Shown: positions 1-7,934 of the stretch, piece after piece
Layout of the letters: each line of letters starts with the position of its first letter
Numbering within the stretch: position 1 is the stretch's first letter
Assembly (NCBI GenBank): GCA_903879715.1
Contig: CAIRMR010000064.1
Location: 1 to 56,452, forward strand
From: an uncultured Bacteroidales bacterium
GTDB taxonomy: Bacteria; Bacteroidota; Bacteroidia; Bacteroidales; UBA4417
Direction: 5' to 3'
Length of the DNA: 56,452 bases
Translations under genes and position numbers: made by a program
Notes under the pieces: generated by a model
Told to the model about the DNA's origin: nothing
The model's database searches: none
Seen by the model: the letters and a program-made list of their open reading frames with translations, nothing else

Positions 1-26
1 ATAAGTAATGAATTAATAAATAATAA

Positions 27-280
27 CACATGAAACGAGCCATGACAATAAATTGTCTCACAGAGGGATGATTATTCCAGGCGAGTTCCATGTGACCCGT
101 AAAAAATTAAAAAATAAACACATGAAACGAGCCATGACCATAAATTGTCTCACAGAGCGATGATTATCTCCATGGCGAACCTTTAGCTCATTAACACCCG
201 TAAAAATAAGCAAGCTGTTAATAATTCCATCTGACCCGTAAAAATTAAAAAAAAACAGATGAAATTTGAGCAAACGTTAT
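27..280. repeat. degenerate tandem repeat in non-coding leader region
   Basis: Two 49-bp copies (27-75 and 119-167) match at all but two positions and lie 92 bp apart. Between and after them the phrase CCGTAAAAA followed by an A-rich stretch recurs (from about 95, 200 and 236), the last time followed by CAGATGAAATTTGAG, a weak echo of CACATGAAACGAG. I see no convincing gene in 1-410; an antisense reading frame across the repeat has no recognisable content. The tail (about 280-320) reads like the AATTTGTGTAATCTGTGGC phrase that is common in Bacteroidota intergenic DNA (from memory). Confidence 0.7.
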
Positions 281-410
281 CTTAATTTATCTGCGTAATT
301 TGTGTAATCTGTGGCAAATATTTGTTTGTCAATGTTACAAATGAACTGATTAGTTACTCCTCGTTTTCTATTTTCTTTTTTACTATTTTTCAATTTTCCA
401 GCCCTTCAAA

Positions 411-2051
411 TCAATGGCACTTATCTTCTTTCATAAACGGATAACGGTAATCAGTTGGAGGGATAAGCGTTTCCTTGATTGTACGAGGACTTATCCATCG
501 CAGCAAATTCAGGTGGCTTCCGGCTTTATCATTGGTACCACTCTGCCGTGACCCGCCAAATGGTTGCTGACCCACTACAGCTCCTGTAGGTTTGTCATTG
601 AAATAAAAATTACCTGCAGCATACTTAAGTTCATCTGCCACTTTTACCAGCACGCCACGATCCTGTGCAAAAATGCATCCGGTTAAGCCATATGGTGAAG
701 TTTCATCCACCAGGCGTACTGTCTGGTCAAAATCTTTATCCTTATAAACATGAACTGTTAATACAGGTCCGAATATTTCCTCGGTCATTGTCACAAAATG
801 AGGATCATGAGCCTGGATTATTGTGGGTTGAATAAAATATCCTTTTGATTTATCCCCGGTTCCGCCAAAAACAACTTCGGCAGCATTGGTATTCTGAGCT
901 TTACTAATATAGTTTGTGATATTATCAAACGATTTTTCGTCAATAACAGCATTCATAAAATTACTAAAATCCCGTACATCGCCCATCTTAATTTCTGCCA
1001 GCATCTCCCCTACCCGTTTTTTAACGGCCGGCCACATACTTTCAGGAACATAAGCCCTAGATGCTGCAGAGCATTTCTGTCCCTGGTATTCGAAAGCGCC
1101 GCGAACCAAAGCTGTTGAAACCTCATCAACACCAGCACTGGGGTGAACCAATACAAAATCTTTACCTCCGGTTTCACCAACTATTCGTGGATAGGAACGG
1201 TAATTTGCCAGGTTGGCAGCCGTATTCTGCCAGAGTTTATTAAATGTTCCGTTGCTTCCCGTAAAATGCAATCCTGCAAAGTTTTTATCAGCTACAACCT
1301 GGTTTCCGACAGCAGAGCCTTGTCCGGGTAAAAAATTAATGACCCCGTCAGGCAAACCGGCTTCTTTAAAGACCTGCATCAGAATGTAGTTCGAAAGAAT
1401 TGAAGTTGTTGCCGGTTTCCATATAGTTGTATTACCCATCAATACAGGAGCCATATTAAGATTGGAGGCTATTGCCGTAAAATTGAATGGCGTAACAGCA
1501 AATACAAATCCTTCGAGCGGGCGGTATTCGAGCCGGTTTATGATTCCTGGGTCACTATGCGGTTGTTCGTTATAAATATCGGAGATATAATGGGCATTAA
1601 ACCGCAGAAAATCAATGGTTTCGCAGGCGGCATCTATTTCAGCCTGGTAGGCACTTTTGCTCTGTCCAAGCATAGTGGCCGCATTAATGAGCATCCTGTA
1701 TTTTTTTGACAAAAGCTCAGCCGCCTTCAATGTTACTGAGGCTCTTTCGAACCATGAAAAAGATTCCCATTCCCGATGTGCTTTCAGGGCGGCATCAATA
1801 GCCATTTTAATTTCTTTTTCACCTGCTTTGTGATAACGGGCCAGCACATGCCCGTGATCGTGAGGCATAGTGATGGTATCTGTATTGTTGGTATATATTT
1901 CTTTACCTCCGATTATGAGCGGAATTTCAATTTGTGAAGAACTTAACCGGTCAAGTTCAGCCTGTAGTTGTTTCCGGTCGCCTGAACCCGGAGAATAGGA
2001 TCGAACTGGTTCGTTTACAGGATAGTCAAAAATAAATACTGCGTTATTCAT
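411..2051 (-). CDS. pruA: L-glutamate gamma-semialdehyde dehydrogenase (1-pyrroline-5-carboxylate dehydrogenase)
   Basis: This is the second enzyme of proline catabolism: NAD+-dependent oxidation of L-glutamate 5-semialdehyde to glutamate in the cytosol. The protein is a stand-alone ALDH-superfamily enzyme of 546 aa, the usual length for the ALDH4-type enzyme, and is not fused to proline dehydrogenase. Visible motifs are the cofactor-domain segment VTPFNFTAIASN, the general-base glutamate in VGETGGKDF (about residue 293), the catalytic cysteine in YQGQKCSAASR (about residue 327) and the C-terminal PFGGSRQSGTN. An upstream in-frame ATG would add 12 residues, but the family normally begins MNNA...PVNEPV, so the internal ATG at 2051 is preferred. 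No proline dehydrogenase lies next to it. The divergent SDR gene starts 176 bp away, so the two could share an intergenic regulatory region. Confidence in the function is high. Confidence 0.95.
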   Translation of the reverse strand: MNNAVFIFDYPVNEPVRSYSPGSGDRKQLQAELDRLSSSQIEIPLIIGGKEIYTNNTDTITMPHDHGHVLARYHKAGEKEIKMAIDAALKAHREWESFSWFERASVTLKAAELLSKKYRMLINAATMLGQSKSAYQAEIDAACETIDFLRFNAHYISDIYNEQPHSDPGIINRLEYRPLEGFVFAVTPFNFTAIASNLNMAPVLMGNTTIWKPATTSILSNYILMQVFKEAGLPDGVINFLPGQGSAVGNQVVADKNFAGLHFTGSNGTFNKLWQNTAANLANYRSYPRIVGETGGKDFVLVHPSAGVDEVSTALVRGAFEYQGQKCSAASRAYVPESMWPAVKKRVGEMLAEIKMGDVRDFSNFMNAVIDEKSFDNITNYISKAQNTNAAEVVFGGTGDKSKGYFIQPTIIQAHDPHFVTMTEEIFGPVLTVHVYKDKDFDQTVRLVDETSPYGLTGCIFAQDRGVLVKVADELKYAAGNFYFNDKPTGAVVGQQPFGGSRQSGTNDKAGSHLNLLRWISPRTIKETLIPPTDYRYPFMKEDKCH

Positions 2052-2227
2052 GTTGAAATCAGTTTTTAAGCATTCAGAGCAAGCCATTTTAACTTAGCTG
2101 ATCCGATAAAATCAGTAAGTAAATCAACATAGAAACATTAATAATGTTCAGTTGTTGTATATTTGCTCGCCAAATTCAGGAAGCATTTTTATCAGTAACC
2201 ATCCTCCATTTTCAAAACTATAAATCC

Positions 2228-3016
2228 ATGAATTACTATATAATCACAGGGGCATCGCGCGGAATCGGAGCAGCACTTACCCGCAAACTCATTGTACCAG
2301 GTAATACTCTTTTTGCTGTTTCCAGAAACTTAAATGAGGACCTGGTAGAACTAGCCGCTTCGCTGAATGTTCCGTTATTCTATTTTGAAACTGATCTGAG
2401 TGTGAGAGAAGAAGCAGAAACATTTATCCATAACGTTTTCAGCAAGATACATTTAGGCCCGTTCGACAGGATTGCCTTGATTAATAATGCCGGAATGCTC
2501 GAACCTGTTTCGCCGATTAAATCTATTGATTTTGCCTTAGCTGAAAAACACCTTCATTTGAATCTACTGGCTCCAATGATACTGAGCTCAGTTTTTCTGA
2601 CTGAAACGGCCAGGTTGGATATACAGAAAGTAATACTGAATATCTCTTCGGGAGCATCATTTAATGCCTATAGCGGATGGAGCGTTTATTGCAGTTCTAA
2701 AGCAGGACTTGATATGTTTACCCAGGTCGCAGGACTTGAACAAGACGCAGAAGATCGACCAGCTAATGTTTTTGCCCTTGCCCCGGGAATTATTGAAACA
2801 GGAATGCAGGAACTGATACGGACATCAGACAAATCTCTTTTTCCTGAACGGGATAATTTTATACGGCTTTACGAGGAAGGTAAGCTTTCGAATCCTGAAG
2901 ATATTGCACACATCATTCTCAGTACTATCTTTAATTATGATATTGTAACGGGATCGATAGTAACTATTGATCAGTTGAAAGCGATTATGAATACTTTGGG
3001 TATTCCACATAATTGA
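2228..3016 (+). CDS. short-chain dehydrogenase/reductase, benzil/sepiapterin reductase-like
   Basis: A classical SDR of 262 aa with the NAD(P)-binding motif TGASRGIG right after the first strand (residues 7-14), the NNAG motif near residue 90, and the catalytic Ser (NISSGAS) followed by YCSSK. The overall pattern resembles the sepiapterin reductase / benzil reductase (YueD-like) subgroup, which reduces carbonyls with NADPH; the real substrate cannot be read from sequence. The start at MNYYIITG puts the Rossmann strand at the N-terminus as in homologues. The reading frame is open for 28 more codons upstream, but these look like non-coding DNA. The PAP2 gene follows 30 bp downstream on the same strand, so the two may be co-transcribed. 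Confidence 0.88.
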   Translation: MNYYIITGASRGIGAALTRKLIVPGNTLFAVSRNLNEDLVELAASLNVPLFYFETDLSVREEAETFIHNVFSKIHLGPFDRIALINNAGMLEPVSPIKSIDFALAEKHLHLNLLAPMILSSVFLTETARLDIQKVILNISSGASFNAYSGWSVYCSSKAGLDMFTQVAGLEQDAEDRPANVFALAPGIIETGMQELIRTSDKSLFPERDNFIRLYEEGKLSNPEDIAHIILSTIFNYDIVTGSIVTIDQLKAIMNTLGIPHN

Positions 3017-3046
3017 TTTCACTACTTTTGAAAAAATAATTATAGA

Positions 3047-3637
3047 ATGCTGGAAACCATTAAGAGTATTGATGAAAGCCTGTTTCTCTTTCTGAATGCT
3101 CAACACAACTCATTTTTTGACCCATTGATGTGGCTCTTCAGTGAGAAACTCTTCTGGGCACCACTCTATGTATGGTTTCTGTGGTTATTATACAAAAGGT
3201 ATCCAAAACATTTCTGGACTGTACTTTTTGCTATCGCATTAATGATTGTAGCTTCCGACCAACTCTGTAACCTGGCTAAAAACAATGTCATGCGGCTTCG
3301 GCCCTCACAGGAACCTCATCTTTATTCAGTGGTGCACATCCTGAATGATTACCGTGGAGGAATGTATGGGTTCTATTCGGGGCATGCTTCAAATGCTTTT
3401 GCTGTTGCACTTTTTATGATAACAGGTATTGCAAAAAACAAGAGATACATAATTGCGGTTTCATTACTCTATGCCATTCTTACGGCATACAGCCGGATTT
3501 ATCTTGGGGTGCATTATCCTGGAGATGTTTTAACAGGGGCAATAATCGGATCACTGCTGGGAACAGGTTTTGCATTTGCGCATAACAGATTGCGCGACAG
3601 GTATATAAAAGCCACTAATTCTGAAATATCGATTTAG
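3047..3637 (+). CDS. PAP2-family membrane phosphatase (undecaprenyl-diphosphatase-like)
   Basis: A 196-aa integral membrane protein with about five hydrophobic segments and the three-part PAP2 signature: K-x6-RP in KNNVMRLRPSQ, the SGH motif in FYSGHASNAFA, and SR-x5-H-x3-D in SRIYLGVHYPGD. Family members such as BcrC and PgpB dephosphorylate lipid diphosphates such as undecaprenyl pyrophosphate at the membrane surface, recycling the carrier for cell-wall and LPS synthesis. The exact substrate here is inferred. It follows the SDR gene closely on the same strand. The 3' end faces the flavin-binding protein gene, which is convergent 23 bp away. Confidence 0.9.
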   Translation: MLETIKSIDESLFLFLNAQHNSFFDPLMWLFSEKLFWAPLYVWFLWLLYKRYPKHFWTVLFAIALMIVASDQLCNLAKNNVMRLRPSQEPHLYSVVHILNDYRGGMYGFYSGHASNAFAVALFMITGIAKNKRYIIAVSLLYAILTAYSRIYLGVHYPGDVLTGAIIGSLLGTGFAFAHNRLRDRYIKATNSEISI

Positions 3638-3660
3638 CACAAAACACAGTGCACTAATTC

Positions 3661-4122
3661 CTAATATCCATAAATTTTAGCAGTAAATTTCTCTACTTTA
3701 ACTTTATACGTGCAAACCTCGCGTAATGCCGGCGTGCCATATGTAAACTCACGATCGGTGTAATGCGCCATTACCGTGTTAAATGATTCAGCTTTCTGTT
3801 CCAGGTCATCGAAAAACTCAACTTTGCCAAACGCAAGTACACTGCGGTATTTCATGCTGTAGCTGCACGCCATTTGCTCACTCTGATAACGCAATTGATG
3901 ATCAGTGCTAAAAGCAATACAAACGGATGGATTGTTTTTCAGAATATCAATTTTGTGACCTTTTTGCGAAGAGTGCAGGAAAATTACGCCCTTGCGGTAT
4001 CCAAAATTAAATGGAAGAACGTAAGGCAGATTGTTTTCATCAACCATGCTTACATAGCAAACCTGGCATTTATTTATAATTTCATCAATTTCTTTCTGAT
4101 CGGTGATAAAGCGGGAATGCAT
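3661..4122 (-). CDS. pyridoxamine 5'-phosphate oxidase-fold (NimA-like) flavoprotein
   Basis: About 153 aa with the split beta-barrel FMN-binding fold of the PNPOx-like family. The pattern VCYVSMVDENNLPYVLPFNF, then GYRKGVIFLHSSQKGHK and NNPSVCIAFS is typical of the NimA/5-nitroimidazole-resistance subgroup common in Bacteroidota. Members bind FMN and probably reduce small substrates; nitroimidazole resistance should not be assumed. I chose the ATG that gives MHSRFITDQKEID. A longer frame starts at a GTG at 4179, overlapping the TGA of the upstream gene (GTGA), but its extra 19 codons are encoded by a low-complexity CCCTAA-like tract not expected in this family. It lies downstream of, and is probably co-transcribed with, the small membrane protein gene. 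Confidence 0.85.
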   Translation of the reverse strand: MHSRFITDQKEIDEIINKCQVCYVSMVDENNLPYVLPFNFGYRKGVIFLHSSQKGHKIDILKNNPSVCIAFSTDHQLRYQSEQMACSYSMKYRSVLAFGKVEFFDDLEQKAESFNTVMAHYTDREFTYGTPALREVCTYKVKVEKFTAKIYGY

Positions 4123-4175
4123 ATTCTGAGGGATTAGGTTTTGGGAGTTAGGGTTTAGGGAGAGTTCTAATTGTT

Positions 4176-4538
4176 TCACTCTGCCTGTTCTTTCTTAGAT
4201 TTAGGGTTTGCAATAGCTTCGAGTATCCAGGTTATCAATAAAACAATGATCGAATATAGTACAGCCGTAAAAAAACTATCAACAGCAAAACCTTCCAGTG
4301 CATAATCAGCCAGTATAATGATGGATGCGTTAATAACCAATAAGAAGAGTCCAAATGTTATTAAAGTAATAGGAATGGTTAGAACAACCAATATTGGCTT
4401 CAGGAAAGCATTCAGAAATCCCATCAATAAAGCTACCAGAATTGCTGTAGGGAATCCATCAAGATACACTCCATGCAGTATATCTGCGCCGAAGAAAACA
4501 GCCAATGATGAAACAAGCAATTTTAAAAGGAATCGCAT
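4176..4538 (-). CDS. small membrane protein, phage-holin family 4 / YvlD-like
   Basis: A 120-aa protein that is almost entirely hydrophobic, with four predicted membrane segments and the central GFLNAFLKPILVVLTIPIT stretch diagnostic of the Phage_holin_4_2 (YvlD/DUF360) family. Despite the family name these are chromosomal membrane proteins of unclear role, often linked to envelope stress; nothing here suggests a prophage. Its start is 15 bp after the stop of the large peptidase-propeller gene on the same strand, suggesting one transcript with it. Confidence 0.85.
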   Translation of the reverse strand: MRFLLKLLVSSLAVFFGADILHGVYLDGFPTAILVALLMGFLNAFLKPILVVLTIPITLITFGLFLLVINASIIILADYALEGFAVDSFFTAVLYSIIVLLITWILEAIANPKSKKEQAE

Positions 4539-4553
4539 GCTTTCCGTTTTAAA

Positions 4554-7406
4554 TTAATTCGACAAATTTACAGAAAAAATAAAATCACTGAAATATTGCT
4601 TTTCAATCGGACGATATCCAAACCGGAAGCCTATATCCAGCGGAAATATAAACCGAAGCAAATGAAGATCTGATGATATTTCAACACCGGTTGACTCTAG
4701 ATTACGGCTAACCCCATTTGTTGTACCAAATCCGCCATCATAAAACAAATTCGCTTTCAGCCGTTTGAGATACACCACCGGCCCCAACGCCAGATCAGGA
4801 TAGGCAAAAGGGAATTTATAATTAAATGAATAGCAGGTTAATATTTGATCCCTACCCGATAAATATCCCCTTGGCATTGCAATTTGATTGCTATAGGCAT
4901 AATGTCCGTATATTTTCTCCTGGTGGTTAACATCAATCCGGATTCCATGGTGCAGCATTATCCCGGGGAAATAAGCACGGGCACCCACGGAAAAAATACT
5001 CCCAAGATTATTATCACCAAATGGCGTATGACGAAAAGTGGCCGTTACGAACTGGCCCCAGCGGGGATACAAATCTTTTCCCGATTGTTTAATGAATCTG
5101 TAGAAATTCATACTATAATCCAAAGAATATCTGTTTCCCGTGTATTTGTTTTTATCCGGAGATGTGTTATCTGTAATGTTATAAAATGATGTATGTGTTC
5201 CGATCCGAATTCCTTTATAATACTTCCCCCCGGTAAACAGGAGTGGCAAGGTAAATCCTCCACTGATAATTGTTTCATTAAAATTATACCTGTCTACTGT
5301 ATCACCTCCTGCTAAGTATGCCGCACGAGCACCATACGATGCATTTACATCAATTATAGGATACCATGCCGCCCAACTTACATTCCCCGTAACTTTACCT
5401 GTATTTTCATAAATGTCGTACATATAGCCAACTACCGTTGTAACCGTACTCAGTTCATTTTGCGACATGAACGAAATACCGGTTCCTTTTTCACCTGACA
5501 TATAATTGATGTATGCCGGAGCCCAGCTGTGAAAATTAAACAGATGCTCCATTTTTTTGTATGGTTTTGAGGGATATTCAATACTATCTGTGACTTTTAA
5601 GTTGGTGAATGCTGATTCTTCAGCCACCAAATATTTGTATAGTGAAGGTGAATGGTCCTTAATTTCCCTTAAAGGTTTCCATGAATCCGGATTGAAGGAA
5701 GTTTCTACCAGGCTATATCCGGAAGATGAATAGTTTGAATAAACTATTTTATTACCCTCCGGGCTTAAATCAGCATTGCTGGCTCCATATTCTGCCGATG
5801 TTACCTGGAAGATATCCTTATTTTTCAAGTCGACCGCATATATATTTTCTATTCCTGAAAATGAACCATTAAAAAGTACAACATCATTTGCAAAAACAGG
5901 ATTAGAAATTTCAATAAATGTAGGAGACAGCAATGTTTCTAAAGTTCGTGTTTTCAAAACAAAAACCACAATACTCTTTCCGCTGCTATCAAGTTTTATA
6001 AAAACAATCTTTGTTCCATCAGCAGACCAGGAAGGGGTCATATAAAAATCTGAATCAGATGCAACTAAAGTGTCTGTTTCTGTGCCACTTTTCGCATCCA
6101 TTAACACAATGGAGCTTCTGTTTGCCGGATCAACACAAACAGCGGCAAGTAATTTGGCATCGGGTGCAAAAGAAGGAGCAAAATAGCGGCTTTTCCTTGT
6201 TAAATTTACTGTTTTAGCTGTGTTGCCATCATACATTCTGATCACCGAATAATTCCGCTGTTGCCATCTGGGATCATCGATTGTTTCGGTCCAGGCAAGC
6301 AAATAATTATTTTCGGAAGTTTTTACGGCTGAAAATATTTCTGAAGACAAAAATCCGGGGGTTGTAATTATTTTCCTGTATCCGTTCGGACCAATAATCA
6401 CAAACCGTGTAATATCATCCAAACTGGTAAACTCGGAAACAACCAGTGTATCGTTCAGGTAATAAGGATACTTATAGTTTTCGTATTGTCTCTTTTTGAG
6501 AATAGCAAGTTGATCAAACTGAGTTTTCGGTGTTTGCGCATCCTGGTGTTTCCACATACTGTCCATGTCTGACATCGTCATTCGATATAGCTTTTCCTTG
6601 CTAAATCCGGTTGCTTTCTTAAGTCCGTGATTGAAGGGAGTTATTAAGAATGGTTTTCGTGCAACTTCATCCAGGGCCGAAATCCAGGCCTTGTAGCCGT
6701 ATTTCCTGCGCACATTTGCAACAAGTGAATACCCAAGCGAATATTGGTTGGGGACAAACGTTCTGTACGATCCCAAAGCAGCTTTATCGTAGGAAAAGGC
6801 CCCTTTTTGAATAAGCTGTGCCCGCAAAAGCATTTCGAAAGATGGTATACGGCCTCTGCCAGATTGGCTGAGGACTGTTTCGGTGCACACCGCATCACCT
6901 TCCATAAACCAGGACGGAACAAACGTACCATTGATCATCGTAGCCGCCTGTTCTCCGGTTAGCCACGACAATACCTTTGTAAAGCCTTGATTTGTCCGGT
7001 CGATTTGTACCACATGCCTGTATTCATGAATCGCCAGTTGATCAATCCAATTCTGGGCATAGGAATCCTGCGGCGGGCAGGTGTAAAGTTCGATTCGTTT
7101 GGGAGCCCAAACTGTTATAGCGTTTGCTGTTATATTATAATTATGTAGTATTAAAGGAACTTGCTTGGGATTATAATTCAGAGTTTTGTTTCCCCGGCTA
7201 TTTAAATAATCCAGCGTTGGAACCAAATCCTGGGCTTTTCTCTCAAAATTTTCAGGGTAAATAATCCGGAAATGAGGCGTTTGTATCTGCCTCCATTTTA
7301 ATGATGCAGGGTCCTGGCCAAGGTTGTAATATTGTCCGAACAACAAAACAGGAAGTAAAAAATAGAATAAAAAACAAGACAAACTCAGCAAATTCTTAAA
7401 ACGCAT
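4554..7406 (-). CDS. secreted gluzincin-like peptidase / TolB-type propeller / C-terminal barrel protein
   Basis: A 950-aa exported protein with a signal peptide (MRFKNLLSLS plus a long hydrophobic core ending LLFGQ). Residues 40-170 look like a gluzincin metallopeptidase: HEYRH at 127-131 gives the HExxH zinc motif, and FMEGDAV supplies a possible third ligand, E169. Residues about 290-590 contain repeated WSADGTKIVF / LSPEGNKIVYS strands of a TolB/WD40-like beta-propeller. The last 300 residues are rich in alternating aromatic strands with glycine turns and resemble an outer-membrane beta-barrel (surface-antigen type), ending in a strand-like FSVNLSN. The internal start is supported by the signal peptide and by a promoter element 20 bp upstream; an upstream in-frame ATG is unlikely. 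Substrate and role are unknown; cell-surface proteolysis is an inference. Confidence 0.8.
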   Translation of the reverse strand: MRFKNLLSLSCFLFYFLLPVLLFGQYYNLGQDPASLKWRQIQTPHFRIIYPENFERKAQDLVPTLDYLNSRGNKTLNYNPKQVPLILHNYNITANAITVWAPKRIELYTCPPQDSYAQNWIDQLAIHEYRHVVQIDRTNQGFTKVLSWLTGEQAATMINGTFVPSWFMEGDAVCTETVLSQSGRGRIPSFEMLLRAQLIQKGAFSYDKAALGSYRTFVPNQYSLGYSLVANVRRKYGYKAWISALDEVARKPFLITPFNHGLKKATGFSKEKLYRMTMSDMDSMWKHQDAQTPKTQFDQLAILKKRQYENYKYPYYLNDTLVVSEFTSLDDITRFVIIGPNGYRKIITTPGFLSSEIFSAVKTSENNYLLAWTETIDDPRWQQRNYSVIRMYDGNTAKTVNLTRKSRYFAPSFAPDAKLLAAVCVDPANRSSIVLMDAKSGTETDTLVASDSDFYMTPSWSADGTKIVFIKLDSSGKSIVVFVLKTRTLETLLSPTFIEISNPVFANDVVLFNGSFSGIENIYAVDLKNKDIFQVTSAEYGASNADLSPEGNKIVYSNYSSSGYSLVETSFNPDSWKPLREIKDHSPSLYKYLVAEESAFTNLKVTDSIEYPSKPYKKMEHLFNFHSWAPAYINYMSGEKGTGISFMSQNELSTVTTVVGYMYDIYENTGKVTGNVSWAAWYPIIDVNASYGARAAYLAGGDTVDRYNFNETIISGGFTLPLLFTGGKYYKGIRIGTHTSFYNITDNTSPDKNKYTGNRYSLDYSMNFYRFIKQSGKDLYPRWGQFVTATFRHTPFGDNNLGSIFSVGARAYFPGIMLHHGIRIDVNHQEKIYGHYAYSNQIAMPRGYLSGRDQILTCYSFNYKFPFAYPDLALGPVVYLKRLKANLFYDGGFGTTNGVSRNLESTGVEISSDLHLLRFIFPLDIGFRFGYRPIEKQYFSDFIFSVNLSN

Positions 7407-7425
7407 GTCGGACAAAATTATGCTG

Positions 7426-7433
7426 CAAATATA
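7426..7433 (-). promoter_or_regulatory. Bacteroidota -7 promoter element
   Basis: On the minus strand this reads TATATTTG, a perfect TAnnTTTG, about 20 bp before the ATG of the peptidase-propeller gene. It helps choose the internal start of that gene. No strong -33 TTTG is visible. Confidence 0.55.
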
Positions 7434-7440
7434 AATAAGA

Positions 7441-7466
7441 AGCGGGAGCAATTACTTACCCCCGCT
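7441..7466 (-). terminator. possible intrinsic terminator after the receiver gene
   Basis: A 6-bp GC-rich stem (AGCGGG/CCCGCT) with a 14-nt loop, followed on the minus strand by a T-rich tract (TCTTATTTA). It lies between the receiver gene and the promoter of the next gene. The loop is long and the T-run is broken, so this is moderate evidence. Confidence 0.45.
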
Positions 7467-7500
7467 GTAATACATTAAGATGAAAAACTTAAGATGAAAA

Positions 7501-7902
7501 CTAAACTAGGTTATAATCACGGAATAGTGTGCTTAATTCATCAAAACTAAATGGTTTCTGAGCATATCCGTCAACACCTGCTTTCAGGCATTCAGCTTTG
7601 TCAGGGTTTGTGGTAATGGCTATTATGGTTGTATGTCCTTTTTTCAGATAATCCAGTTCTATCTTGCGGATTTCTTTTACTGCCTGCAGCCCATCCATCT
7701 CTGGCATTTGAATATCCATAAGAATAAGATCATATTCTTTAACTTTGAATCTGCTTACAGCTTCGTTTCCGTTTTTTGCAACATCCACTTCGTGGCCATT
7801 ACGCCTAAGGTAGAACGTTGTGATTTTTTCAATCATTTCATCATCTTCAGCTAGTAAGATATTAAGTTTTTTCATCAGATCCTCATTATTATATTTTCCC
7901 AT
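7501..7902 (-). CDS. stand-alone CheY-like response regulator receiver
   Basis: A single receiver domain of about 125-133 aa with no output domain. It shows the acidic pocket (LAEDDEMI), the phospho-acceptor aspartate in LILMDIQMPEMDG and the conserved lysine in AQKPFSF. In the position after the fourth strand it has ITTNP where many receivers have TA, a mild deviation. It is likely phosphorylated by a hybrid kinase encoded elsewhere and works by protein-protein interaction. Two starts are possible: the one given (MGKYNNEDL...) or an ATG nine codons later, which has GAGG at SD-like spacing and gives MKKLNILLAEDDE. The 3' neighbour on the same strand has its own promoter. Confidence 0.9.
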   Translation of the reverse strand: MGKYNNEDLMKKLNILLAEDDEMIEKITTFYLRRNGHEVDVAKNGNEAVSRFKVKEYDLILMDIQMPEMDGLQAVKEIRKIELDYLKKGHTTIIAITTNPDKAECLKAGVDGYAQKPFSFDELSTLFRDYNLV

Positions 7903-7934
7903 TTATTCTCTTAGATATAGTATAGCTTACTAGT

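Noticed and set aside
58-273. 71-aa minus-strand frame over the tandem repeat
   Set aside because: Low-complexity content, no family resemblance and it translates repeated non-coding DNA.
4176-4538. Prophage holin
   Set aside because: The family name suggests a phage, but no phage structural or lysis gene lies nearby and the family is mostly chromosomal.
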